A DNA stretch of 60,000 nt, taken from Nematostella vectensis. Taxonomy: Eukaryota; Cnidaria; Anthozoa; Actiniaria; Edwardsiidae. Shown here piece after piece: positions 13,301 to 23,525 of the stretch (its first letter is position 1; each line of letters begins with the position of its first letter). The notes beneath the pieces are model-generated. The model made no database searches. It saw only the letters and a program-made list of their open reading frames with translations, and was not told the DNA's origin. The stretch covers positions 6,237,181 to 6,297,180 of the forward strand of contig NC_064040.1 in NCBI RefSeq assembly GCF_932526225.1. Direction: 5' to 3'. The position numbers were made by a program, and so were the translations under genes.

Positions 13301-16300
13301 ACAGAGATTGGCATGAGATACTTTTGGTAAGTACCAGAGAATGCCATGAGATACTACAGGTCAGTACGAAAGAATGCCATGAGATACTACAGGTCAGTAC
13401 CAGAGAATGCCATGAGATACTACAGATCAATACCAGAGAATGCCATGAGATACTACAGGTCAGTACCAAAGAATGCCATGAGATACTACAGGTCAGTACC
13501 AAAGAATGCCATGAGATACTACAGGTCAGTACCAGAGATTGCCATGAGATACTACAGGTCAGTACCAGAGATTGGCATGAGATACTACAGGTCAGTACCA
13601 GAGAATGCCATGAGATACTACAGGTCAGTACCAGAGATTGGCATGAGATACTACAGATCAGTACCAAAGAATGCCATGAGATAGTACAGGTCAGTACCAG
13701 AGATTGGCATCAGATACTACAGGTCAATACAAAAGAATGCCATGAAATACTACAGGTCAGTACCAGAGAATGCCATAAGATACTAGAGGTCAGTAACAGA
13801 GATTGGCATGAGATACTACTGTTCAGTACCAGAGATTGCCATGAGATACTACAGATCAGCCATGGATTGCCATGATATACTAAAGGTCAGTAACAGAGAT
13901 TGGCATGAGATACTTTTGGTAAGTACCAGAGAATGCCATGAGATACTACAGGTCAGTACGAAAGAATGCCATGAGATACTACAGGTCAGTAACAGAGATT
14001 GGCATGAGATACTACAGGTCAGTACCAGAGAATGCCATGAGATACTACAGGTCAGTACCAAAGAATGCCATGAGATACTACAGGTCAGTAACAGAGATTG
14101 GCATGAGATACTACTGTTCAGTACCAGAGAATGCCATGAGATACTACAGATCAGCCAGAGATTAACATGATATACTAAAGGTCAGTACCAGAGATTGGCA
14201 TGAGATACTACAGGTCAGTACCAGAGATTGGCATGAGATACTACAGGTCAGTAACAGAGATTGGCATGAGATACTACAGGTCAGTACCAGAGATTGGCAT
14301 GAGATACTACAGGTCAGTACCAGAGATTGGCATGAGATACTACAGGTCAGTACCAGAGATTGGCATGAGATACTACAGGTCAGTACCAGAGATTGGCATG
14401 AGATACTACAGGTCAGTACCAGAGATTGGCATGAGATACTACAGGTCAATACCAGAGAATGCCATGAGATACTACAGGTCAGTACCAGAGAATGCCATGA
14501 GATACTACAGGTCAGTACCAGAAATTGGCATGAGATACTACAGGTCAGTACCAGAGAATGCCATGAGATACTACAGGTCAGTACCAAAGAATGCCATGAG
14601 ATACTACAGGTCGGTAACAGAGATTGGCATGAGATACTACTGTTCAGTACCAGAGAATGCCATGAGATACTACAGATCAGCCAGAGATTAACATGATATA
14701 CTAAAGGTCAGTACCAGAGATTGGCATGAGATACTACAGGTCAGTACCAGAGATTGGCATGAGATACTACAGGTCAGTACCAGAGATTGGCATGAGATAC
14801 TACAGGTCAGTACCAGAGATTGGCATGAGATACTACAGGTCAGTACCAGAGATTGGCATGAGATACTACAGGTCAGTACCAGAGATTGGCATGAGATACT
14901 ACAGGTCAGTACCAGAGATTGGCATGAGATACTACAGGTCAGTACCAGAGATTGGCATGAGATACTACAGGTCAATACCAGAGAATGCCATGAGATACTA
15001 CAGGTCAGTACCAGAGAATGCCATGAGATACTACAGGTCAGTACCAGAAATTGGCATGAGATACTACAGGTCAGTACCAAAGAATGCCATGAGATACTAC
15101 AAGTCAGTACCAGAAAATGCCATGAAATACTACAGGTCAGTAACAGAGATTGGCATGAGAATGTACAGATCAGTACAAAATCATCAATTTCTCAGGGGGG
15201 GAGGGGAGGGTTAATAACTTCTCCTGGTATTTTTGGGAAGTATAAAACTTGTGTGTGTAAAAGTGTAAGTGCAAAGAACTACTTCTCTGTATTTTTTTTT
15301 TATCATTTTTACCAAATGATAAAAATAACCCTTTCGTTAAATGGGTGCAGAAAGATAGAGTATAATTAATCATCTTGCTATTCAGATCATGACAATGTGC
15401 ATTTGTTAAAATGGTACTCTGGAACATAATAAAAAGTCAGGTATTTTTGGGGTATCGAATTCATGGCTGATTACTTTTTACCCTTGGCATTCTTTAGTAT
15501 GGAATGTTGGGCTCTGTCACCCCCCCCTTCTTCTCCACCCAATTACGACAACAACAACCCTTTTATTGACCCCTAAGCTAACATGCAGGAGAGATCCCTA
15601 AAAGGAGGAAAATTTACATGTATACCATTGATGTTTTTTTGACAGGCGTCTATTACAAATGGGTGTGTACAATGCAGAGCTGTTCAACAATCTCGGGCTG
15701 TGTTGCTTCTACTCACAACAGTACGACATGACGTTAAGCTGCTTTGAGCGTGCACTCTCTTTAGCCTCTGATGAAAATATGGCTGATGTCTGGTATAACA
15801 TTGGACATGTGGCACTGGTAAGCCGTTAATCAGTAGAACAGACAATTCCCTACCTATTCATAATGGACGTACACTGCCGTGGCCACAAAGACAGAACATG
15901 TATTAGTTTCTATAACGTTCCAGCATATGAGTCTTGAACATAAACAATGTTCTTGTCAGCTCACGACGGTACCCTACAGTGAATAAATAAGGAAGTAGAT
16001 CTTTTAGAAAAACAGTAATTTATATTAGTAACTCCTATTGTCGTGGGTTCAGGAGAGCGGAATTTTTGTTTCATCCATGATGCAACACAGCTTACAAACT
16101 CAACCACAGGGCAACCTTTTTTGATGGGTGTGTTTATTAAGGGACTGTTTGAAAAAAATATATACACCAGAAGACATTCTGTTGTATTCATGTGCTGAAA
16201 ATGTGGTAAAAAGTACTCCTAGCCAATAAAATAGGAGGTATTCTATGGGGCTTTTTTTTCTGTTCTTCTCCAATATTAATGGTGAGAAATTCTCATGGCA

Positions 16301-17469
16301 TATAAGTCATAGCATTGCTCTCTATATATTTTGTGTATTATGTATTTATTGCCAAACCTCTTCAATCGGTTACCAATAATGAATTCTTTATTGTCTTTAC
16401 AGGGTATTGGGGATTCAGCTCTTGCTTATCAGTGCTTTCGTCTGGCATTAGCGGCCAACAATGACCACTCCGAGGCATACAACAATCTAGGAGTGCTCGA
16501 GATGAGGAAAGGACACAATGACCAGGTCTCAGATGACAGTCATATAATGCTTCTGGCAAGCAACAAAACTTGACTCTGACCCTGCTACAACCTTACTGCA
16601 CTAACTTTACTGGCATCACTGTCATGTCGAGCCATTCCACCAACACCATTCCCGCACAGAGGCCAAGCTGATATATCCTTGTTACCTTGAATTGAAATCT
16701 TATTATCTTTTTGTTGGGTGAAGGTTATGATGAACTCCATCTCCACTCCCTCTACCCCCCTCACCAAACAAATTTACAATTCCAGAATCCATTTACCTGG
16801 CCTTGTTACTTTACTACCGAGATACTTTTCATTAAACCCCTTTTCCACCTTTTCTTTTTCAGGCCCGTGCATTTTTACAGGCCGCCGCTGGCCTGGCACC
16901 GCACATGTACGAACCTCACTATAACCACAGTCTACTCTCGTTCAAAGTGAGTTAGTGTGCCATGCACGAGAATTAACCATGGGTGTGATGTATAGTTTTC
17001 TCCGCAGGCAGGCTAGATGTTGGGAAATCCGAAACCAAATGAATAGAAATCTAGACGGGGGACCCCTGTTAAGAGCAAAGGAAGGGGGGGGGGCATGTAG
17101 GTGAAGTAGGAAGGATAGGCGAAGAAAGAATTGCTCTTGCAACTACCTGGTTTACCAGTTTATCTAGAAGTCTATGTTTTCTCCCTTCACTTATTGATCT
17201 GTCACTCCCAGATCATCTCCATGTCTCCTTTATTTCCTACATAGGTTAATGTCTGTGATGTGGGTTGATTGACATTGAATGTTTTAGATACATTTATGTT
17301 GGTACCGGTACCTGTAAGAAATGTTTGTGTAACCGTGACCTCCTTGTTGTAGATTGGAGATCTTCAAAGTAGTTTTGGTTCCGTGAACAAGTCGTTGGAA
17401 GGGTACCAAGAGCACTGTGATAGCAAGGATCTTCTAAAGCAGCTACAAGAAGACTTCTCCGCGCTCTGA
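1296..17469 (+). CDS. TTC8: Tetratricopeptide repeat protein 8 / Bardet-Biedl syndrome 8 (BBSome subunit)
   Basis: TTC8 (BBS8) is a BBSome subunit that helps carry membrane proteins into and out of cilia. Coding exons: 1296-1421, 3740-3860, 5406-5466, 6217-6333, 6740-6782, 7350-7439, 8056-8100, 8807-8892, 9354-9492, 10544-10603, 11671-11810, 15646-15817, 16403-16525, 16863-16946, 17353-17469. All introns are GT-AG, phases agree throughout, and the 507-residue product matches the usual 515-541. Family landmarks include PGTMEQAIRTPRTA (exon 4), PDGPFIN (exon 6), LFEYIFHHENDV (exon 7), WWWKVQLAKCYYRLGMYR (exons 8-9) and LAPHMYEPH (exon 14). The N-terminal region is low-complexity (about residues 80-145) and TPRs fill about 200-500. 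The ATG at 1296 is chosen because the peptide from it aligns with the known N-terminus (VCTQMLKKNPYDQ). Intron 11 (11811-15645) is almost filled by a minisatellite made from the exon 11 donor. Confidence 0.95.
3081..3145 (+). pseudogene. Decayed copy of TTC8 exon 2 and its acceptor (pseudo-exon)
   Basis: In intron 1 the sequence TTTTTTCAG followed by GCTGCATGCTGG closely resembles the start of real exon 2 (GCTGCATGGTGC at 3740). Similarity continues to a shared ACAGGTCTATG (3122 against 3775). The copy keeps a polypyrimidine tract and AG but has an early in-frame TAG (GCT GCA TGC TGG TAG). If used, it would truncate the protein. It is therefore an exon duplication that has decayed. Confidence 0.65.
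5242..5366 (-). mobile_element. Non-LTR retrotransposon fragment (reverse transcriptase C-terminal end)
   Basis: The minus strand encodes a stretch including FFSRATRAWNLLPDNIVNLS and LESFKNSSF. This is the pattern seen at the extreme C-terminus of CR1/L2-like LINE reverse transcriptases (FF-R-R-WN-LP). It has no flanking open frame and ends about 40 bp before the TTC8 exon 3 acceptor. It is a decayed 3' fragment; the clade is inferred. Confidence 0.55.
5490..5850 (-). mobile_element. Decayed LINE reverse-transcriptase fragment, zinc-knuckle-like region
   Basis: Two overlapping minus-strand frames give LTQLRISNHNLQIEKGRHTR and, after a frame change, ICPTCKKDMDDEFYFIVKCE. Together they match the region after the RT domain in many cnidarian non-LTR elements (L-R-SNH-L-IE-GR followed by CP-C-DE-HF---C). 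The frame change and later stops show decay. It sits in TTC8 intron 3, in opposite orientation to the gene. Confidence 0.55.
7412..7915 (+). repeat. Duplicated exon 6/donor junction of TTC8 (about four copies)
   Basis: The 3' end of exon 6 (ATGCACAGAGACCTAATCTT, then GCAAAG and GTATAGTC at 7440) recurs downstream. One copy at about 7803-7850 has AGAGACCTAACCTTGCAAAG. Another at about 7851-7890 ends in TTTTAAAG and GTATGATCC. A third at about 7893-7925 has AGAGACCTAACC and GGTAAGATT. Units are 40-50 bp. Two copies keep a credible donor. A MITE separates the genuine junction from the copies. Confidence 0.65.
7452..7800. mobile_element. MITE-like element with terminal inverted repeats
   Basis: The left end AGGTTGTTTACCATTTAA (7452) is the exact reverse complement of the right end TTAAATGGTAAACAACCT (to 7800). 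The element is about 349 bp and non-coding. It lies inside the duplicated exon 6 junction, so it inserted after or during that duplication. I cannot define a clear target duplication. Confidence 0.7.
9982..10335. mobile_element. Non-autonomous DNA transposon with CCCGCATATAAG inverted repeats
   Basis: TTTACCCGCATATAAG starts at 9990, and its reverse complement CTTATATGCGGGTAAA ends at 10326. With flanking GGTAC on each side the imperfect inverted repeats extend to about 30 bp. The interior of roughly 290 bp has only short chance ORFs. It lies in TTC8 intron 9. The transposase family is not assigned. Confidence 0.6.
11785..15177 (+). repeat. 33-bp minisatellite built from the TTC8 exon 11 3' end and splice donor (about 103 units)
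   Basis: The first unit is the real exon 11/intron 11 junction: CCAGAGATAGCCATGAGATA, then CTACAG, then the donor GTCAGTA at 11811. The same 33-bp pattern repeats to about 15177. Most units keep CTACAG followed by GTCAGTA, an intact 5' splice site. Variants include ACAGATCA (donor lost), TACTAAAGGTCAG (stop codon just before the donor) and CTTTTGGTAAGT (alternative strong donor). A short 31-bp unit containing GATCAGCC marks larger internal duplications. All reading frames that appear open here are by-products of the period being a multiple of three. Confidence 0.95.
15178..15645 (+). other. Remainder of TTC8 intron 11
   Basis: After the array the intron continues with a G-run (15194-15209), AT-rich unique sequence and a C-run near 15519. 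It ends at the exon 12 acceptor TTTTTTTGACAG (15645). No gene or element is seen. Confidence 0.6.
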
Positions 17470-18025
17470 ATTCCTCCACCCCCCAGACATGTGTTTCTGG
17501 CTTCCCTTACTTTGTCCTGGAAAATGTTTGAACCTGGAAAAGCCGAGTCGATTGCGGTGAAGTTTTCGTTCGGTCAAACCTTCCACTCAAACCCATAGAA
17601 GCAGTGCTTACCCCTCCCCCTCCAAAGAAATAGTGCTTCAGGCTATGGCGAATGTAAAAGATCTCAAAAGCGTTTTCTAGCTTTAAAAAAATGTAGCTGC
17701 CCCCGCCGCGTCCGGGAGGAGTATTTTATGATATTTTATTAACGCTTGCCTTGCCTTGCCCCCCCTCCCCCCGCCTTTTCCATGTAATGCCTGCGCATCC
17801 CTCTAGGAGCTTTATTACTCCCCGGTGGATGATTCAAATTACTGTTATTTATTAATTGATGATAAAAATCCCAATTAATTTATGCAAATACCGTCAATAC
17901 TACAATTATTTCAACTAGCACCAGTTCTTGTCTAGCCTACCTGCCTCGCAGGCGTTTTTAGGCAGGCGTCGCCTACTCTAGGCGTTGCTAATGATAACTT
18001 GCACGTTGTAAATACTACCAGTGTA

Positions 18026-18031
18026 AATAAA
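18026..18031 (+). terminator. Candidate TTC8 polyadenylation signal
   Basis: AATAAA occurs at 18026, about 557 bp after the TTC8 stop codon. It is the first canonical hexamer I noticed on this strand after the stop. The 3' UTR length is therefore an inference. Confidence 0.4.
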
Positions 18032-21000
18032 TATTACATCGTATAATCATTGTAATTATTAAGGAAATTTAGGTTTTTGCAAACTAAACTAATTGATGAG
18101 TTTGTGGGTATGTTGTCTCCAATTCATCAAAGGGTACCTGGATACCAGATGCTGCATTCTTTACAAATAGACATCCTCGGGGACCCAGGGCGTCGCGGAG
18201 GTCAGAGGAGGCGAGCGCGGCGTAGGGGGAGGGGAGAAAAGACGCTTGCCTAGGGCAAACAGTACCCCGGAGTTTAAGATTAAACCTGTAAAAATATATT
18301 TAGTATATCAAGATTGCGTGCCGCTATTAATCCCGCCTTCTCCTGTTCTCACAGAATCCTTTAGGCAAATCCTGCCTATGCGCCTAAAATGTGATCGAAA
18401 ACGGAAAGCCCCGAAAAACAATAACATAAAAATATACTGATAAGTGCGATACAACAGAGAGAAAAAAAAAATGCCTGGGATCGATCGAACCTCATCCAGA
18501 TCAGAAGAAATAATAAAAAAAAAGATAAACCATAATTCCAGAAACACGCTTTAACACCGTATGGCAGCTAAAGCTATACGGCTGGCTAGGCAGGAGAGTT
18601 TGGCCCCAGCACCGCTTCTAACCTCCGGCACGTGACTTTCAAAAAATGTTTATCAATTCCCTATAACATCTCCCGCGTATCTGTTAAAACCTTGAAAGAC
18701 ACGGGATATGCGTTTTACTGCTTAAGTACAATACACAAGTGCCAGATGCACCCGCGCATTAATAGGGAGGCAATTACCAGGTTCCTAGCCCTGTCCTATA
18801 TGGTTACGCCACGCACAGCTCGCTGAGATGTAAAGCGAAAAATATTGGAGTCTTCACGCTAGGGAAGGGAATAAGTGTGTTGCTATAGTAGTGTGGTGAC
18901 GTCACGGGTAGGTATGTGGGTTCTGGGAGCGAGATTGTGGTTTTCTACGAATGCTAGCATATGCGCATGCGCACGCAGCCTCTGTCCTCACATTTAATGT
19001 TGTTTTACCAAACAATATTTTCCTAACCGATGAACCAAAGCTGCATTGGTAAGGCCTGCTTTAGACTTTCCATTGTTAGTTTTAATGCGTCAGTTAAAAT
19101 GTATAATGATTAATTGTAGCTTTTCTATTCATCCCACATGACTTGAGCCGTTGTGTGAAGTCAGTCTGATTTACCCGCCATGTTATCACTAGCTTTGCGC
19201 AGTGGCATTACCGTAGCTGATGAGGTCCATCCGAGGCGCGGTTATTGCTGATTGAAAACTTTTCCCAATACCCCGCGAGACGACTTGAAATATAGTCGGC
19301 TTTGCAATTTTTGCAGACCTCTTTAGAGGTCACACGACTAAGCAAATCAAATTCTCTCAGAGAAGAGGCAATCACTGGTTTAGAAATTCTTCCGGTAGGT
19401 AGGAATCTGACGTTTAGACCCATACGACGGCTAGTTTGGTGTTATCACGTTCTGTTTCTTTGAATGCTTCTTTAAAGGTCTAGCAGACGAAAATGAATGA
19501 AAGCATTGATAGTTTCTACACAATACAGCATCAACATGGCGGCAATAAAAGCACGGCTTGCATGGTCATTTCATTTCTAAATTTTAATGGCTTTATTTCA
19601 TGGATTGAACAAAACTCAACTGTCCATTTTTGCTCATGATTGTCTAATTGATTGACAATTGGCCATAATCTGTGAATAAATCAAGTATAGCACAACAACA
19701 CGAGGATTTGAGAACATCATCGAGTGGTGACTATTGAACAAATTCAAGATGGTATTGTGAAGAATTTTCTGCATTGTTGTTCAGATGCGGCCGAAATAGG
19801 CTTACAAGAAAGTATTATTTGCTGCTATTGGTTTTGCAATATCCAACTGGACGAGAAACAAATCTTTTTCACTCAAATATTTGCGAATTGTTGGCAATAG
19901 TCCGATGCCATGAGTACTTACAAAAATACCGAGATGGTGGCTGAATTTATTCACCGCTAGTTCCTGCATCGTTTGCTGTTGCTCTCAAACCACTCAGAAT
20001 ATTTCTCTTCGTTCCCTTTTTGCCATTTAGAAGCGCCTCAAAGTTTGTTCGATTGGAAAGAAATTCAATCAATTCATAATGATGAAAATATAAAAAAAAC
20101 AAAGTTCAATGTCATTATTTGGATGATTCTTCGGTCCGATGAATGGAGTAGCTTCTTGTTCCTCAATAGCAGTACCAGTTCTGTACCAAAGTTGGTCTTT
20201 GGGTCGCAAAATACCGACATTTTTCTGCTAGAAATTAGCCCACGGCCATCGTTGTTTACCGATTGTGAATCTGTCTCTCCCAGGCCGTAAAACTCTTTTA
20301 AATCGCTATCAAAATCACCCAAAATATCATGAGTCAAGTCCATGATCTAAAGGCAATGGTCCGTGGTCGTGGATGGATTTCGAACGCGCGAAAAAGTTTT
20401 AACTTAGGATAAAAATTTCATGACGAACGGTTCGTTGTACTGACTTGAGCTGTAAGAGAGAAAAGTGCAACCAGCTCGCTTAAACCTGAAAAATAGCTAT
20501 GTATAATACTTGGATATGCTTCCCTGAAGAGTTAACTCTGAATCTTTGAAGTTAATTTGATGTAGTTTATCTGAAAACATGCTCAAACTGGAACTAACAA
20601 ATGACGAGCACGCGGTTAAATTGCGCTAAATTAAAAAAAGTTTGTCTTTGCCTGCTTATAAAAATTGTTGCAATACAATACTTGGAAAACCAGTACTTTA
20701 TTCCGATCAATAATTATGTGGGCAATATTTGTTCTTACTATGTCAGCCCATGAAATTCTAAGGAAAAAGAGAAAATCTATAAAAACTGAAGACCTGTTGT
20801 CATTTTGTGTGCGTCAGTCAAAAAAACTTGGGCGTGAAAGGGTTAATATGCAGTGTTGATGTTTTTTTTTACTATGGAATGGATGTGATGGAACTAATTA
20901 CTAATGAATGTGCAGAACATTGCCCTGTATGAAATATTATTGTAGAGTAGATTTGCCTATATCTGCACACCATCATACTCATAGAAATAGGTGGGGGTGG

Positions 21001-21627
21001 GGTGGGGGAGGCATCGTTATCTGCAAAAGCAAATGTGAGGTCTATTAACAAGCACTTAGTATGAACATTTTTAAAAAGGATCTATAGAGCTGGCCAGATG
21101 GCTTTGTATCTATTTACTATTTTCTAAGAGGATCTACTATAAGCAAATATATTGAAATAAAAACTTTCCCAGCACAAAAGACCTGTTCTTTAAATCCTAG
21201 TTTATTATTACAACACATTCTCTTACATTAAACTTTCAAAAAGGTAAAATTGATCTATAATGTAGCTGTAGCCCCAGACTAACTCAGACTATTACAGAAT
21301 TCACCAAAATCTTTTTATCTGAAAACAAATTAAAAACTATTAACTACTCTTGTTATTTGATCTAAATTTGCAACTAAACTCTTTATTTAACAGACAATAA
21401 AATGCTCATGTCTATCTACTTTTATTTCCAGCCACCACCCATTTCTAAAATGGGTAGGTGGGGTGGCTAACACATCTAGTCTTGAGTCATTTTGAAAATA
21501 TGTGAGCCATGGTTTCTCATTCTTGGTGCTGATGACCTCATTCTCTTTGATGGCACTGTTGCAGGGGCTGGTAGTTAAATGTCGTCTCCTATTTTGTGAT
21601 CTTGAGTATCTAGTTCACCCAGTGGCT
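18032..21627. other. Intergenic region, largely featureless
   Basis: No convincing gene is seen. A CRE-like palindrome TGACGTCA lies at 18897-18904. Between 20343 and about 19970 the minus strand has a chain of short coherent frames beginning MDLTHDILGDFDSDLKEFYG. These continue in other frames and end near 19972, which looks like a decayed coding sequence of unknown kind. Short G-rich stretches occur near 20992-21010. Confidence 0.4.
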
Positions 21628-22299
21628 CTATGCTTGGGGATGGTTCTGAAGCTTCCTTTCAGTCAGTAGGCCAGTTGCCAAGATATAGCATCTTCTGGGG
21701 AGTGAAGGATCATTTCTATCTGGCATTGGTCTTCCCAGCCCCAATACTACTAGCACGTCTTCATCTTCTGGCATAACAGGTAGATTGTGGTCTATTGCTT
21801 GCAAAGGGAAGTCATATTTGTTATTTATCAGAATCCTTCTCTCTCCAACACGGTGTTCACCTGGATCTGGGTAACAATCTAGGTTGGCACGGTTGCATCT
21901 CAAAATACCTGTAGAATGATGATTTAAATAATCATCCCCTCTGACGAACTTCCCTTCTTCTATTATGTTTGGCCATATATCTTCAACTCTGTCTCTAGCA
22001 ATGGCTTGCAACTCAGCAAACATATTTGGCATCGGATTTTCCTCAATTATTGACATTTCACCAGAAACTCCAATGTCTTCTGGAGTTGTCGGATACCAGT
22101 TTTGGGCAATGTCTTTTGAAGTGAATTTATATGCTTTTCCAACGTCATAGTTTTGCTCCAAAGGCCAATAATATTTGCCATCTGAACGATCAGGTATTAG
22201 CCTGCGTATCTTCTCTTCTCCCATATCTCAGCCAAGGTAGCAGTAACCATCGCCATAGAAATTCTTGGCAATGAGCACAATGTGATGGACTTCTGCCAT
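21628..22299 (-). CDS. Dual OB-fold-like protein with an in-frame TGA (possible pseudogene)
   Basis: From an ATG at 22299 the minus strand reads MAEVHHIVLIAKNFY then GDGYCYLG, meets TGA at 22230-22228, and stays open for 199 more codons to TAG at 21628. Ignoring the stop gives about 223 residues in one exon. A good acceptor (TTCTTCTCAG, exon from 22306) precedes the ATG. The opening (hydrophobic strand, then K/S-----G-C--G, then R-IP-----YWPL) and later TTPEDIGV and CYILATGLL resemble bacterial-type dual OB proteins linked to nucleic-acid modification. That call is recalled similarity, not a search. A fallback start is the ATG at 22224 just after the stop, but it would lose the first beta strand. 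Alternatives are a nonsense allele, sequencing error or pseudogene. Confidence 0.5.
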
Positions 22300-22306
22300 G
22301 ATTAAC

Positions 22307-23267
22307 CTGAGAAGAACATTTAGATGCATTTTAATAATTCAAGCAAAAATCAAACTGAGTCTGTGCAGTACTTTCAACTTTAAGTGATTGGGCGCCCTAA
22401 AACTTATCAAACAAGCATAAAATGCATGTTTATAATTGAAATATTGTACGTGAGTGAGCACTAGAGTCTATTAAGAAATAAGAAATGAAATAAGAAATAA
22501 GTTATGATGATATAGCAAAATCACTTTCACTGACAGCAGCAACTTACAGCAAACAGTTTCATTTTTTTTTGCCTGTATATATCTTATTTACACAAATCAT
22601 AAACTTAAAATAGGCAAGGAATAAATATTTTGACAACGATACATATAATTACAAATGAACTTGGCGCCCCATACGGCTAAAACCAAGCATGTATTGACAA
22701 TTCTACAGTGGCCCACAAGGGCACGCCAAATTTTTTTTCTTCACGGCAAAACTTTATTTCTTCACGGCAAAACTTTATTTCTTCACGGCAAAACTTTTTT
22801 TTATGTATTTCTCTCACAAGTTGAATATAATCCCTGGGTACTGCATGACCTTAGCTCTGTTTACTGGGCAATACATCACACATGTTTGGCATTAAATGGC
22901 TATGGGCACATCCCCATAGCCTGTTTATTCAATCCAAATATCAAAATTACAAATAATTCAATACTATAAATACGCCCAAGTAAAGGTGTGGGCATACAAA
23001 ACAAACCAAGTGGAAGGCAAGGGGAGGAGGAGCCGCCAAGATGCACGTTTTAGCACGTAGGTGTTGCCTACGAGTTTCCGAATCACATATCAATCACATT
23101 GCTAAGCACTGAGTCTATCTGTGAAACAAACTAAACTTTAAAGCTAAACTACAAAATACAGTAAAATAAAGTCCATGATTTGATGATTATCAATACATAT
23201 ACTCATATACTAACTAGTAGTGACCCTGTCACATATGTTTAAAGGAAAGATTAAAAAGGACAAATCA
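22307..23267. other. Intergenic AT-rich DNA with a small tandem repeat
   Basis: Unique AT-rich sequence upstream of the dual-OB-like ORF; it probably holds that gene's 5' UTR intron. The only structure noticed is three tandem copies of a 21-bp unit containing CTTCACGGCAAAACTTT at about 22739-22800. Confidence 0.5.
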
Positions 23268-23525
23268 CTAGAGCAGAGAAAGGGCTTTCAAAATGGCTCC
23301 GCGATAGCTCCGGTACAAGCGAAGCTGACCTGAATGATTCAAATGCACCCCATCTCTCGAAAGAAACTTACTTGAAACCCCCTTATGAAACCAACAAAAG
23401 GCATACTCGATCGGCTCTAATAGCCTACGAACGAGTTGATTAAATTGGGTGACTTTAGCATTAAAAACGCTGTACGAACTGCGAGGGATAACCAAGCAAA
23501 ACCCCACAATTTTAATTCTTGATAT
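23268..23525 (-). pseudogene. Fragment resembling the end of an SGNH/GDSL hydrolase-type domain
   Basis: The minus-strand ORF reads ISRIKIVGFCLVIPRSS at its open start and later FLSRDGVHLNHSGQLRLY before a stop at 23268. The DGVHLN-SG block matches the D-x-x-H catalytic block of SGNH hydrolases as found in cnidarian transposon-associated ORFs. The open frame begins right after a stop, and no upstream GDS block is seen. This looks like a truncated relic. The family is inferred from one motif. Confidence 0.4.

Noticed and set aside
11785-15177. CRISPR-like array
   Set aside because: Units are contiguous with no unique spacers, and the context is a eukaryotic intron.
22228-22230. Selenocysteine at the in-frame TGA
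   Set aside because: The position is a strand-edge residue next to CYLG with no redox motif, and no SECIS-like structure was noticed downstream; a nonsense change is simpler.
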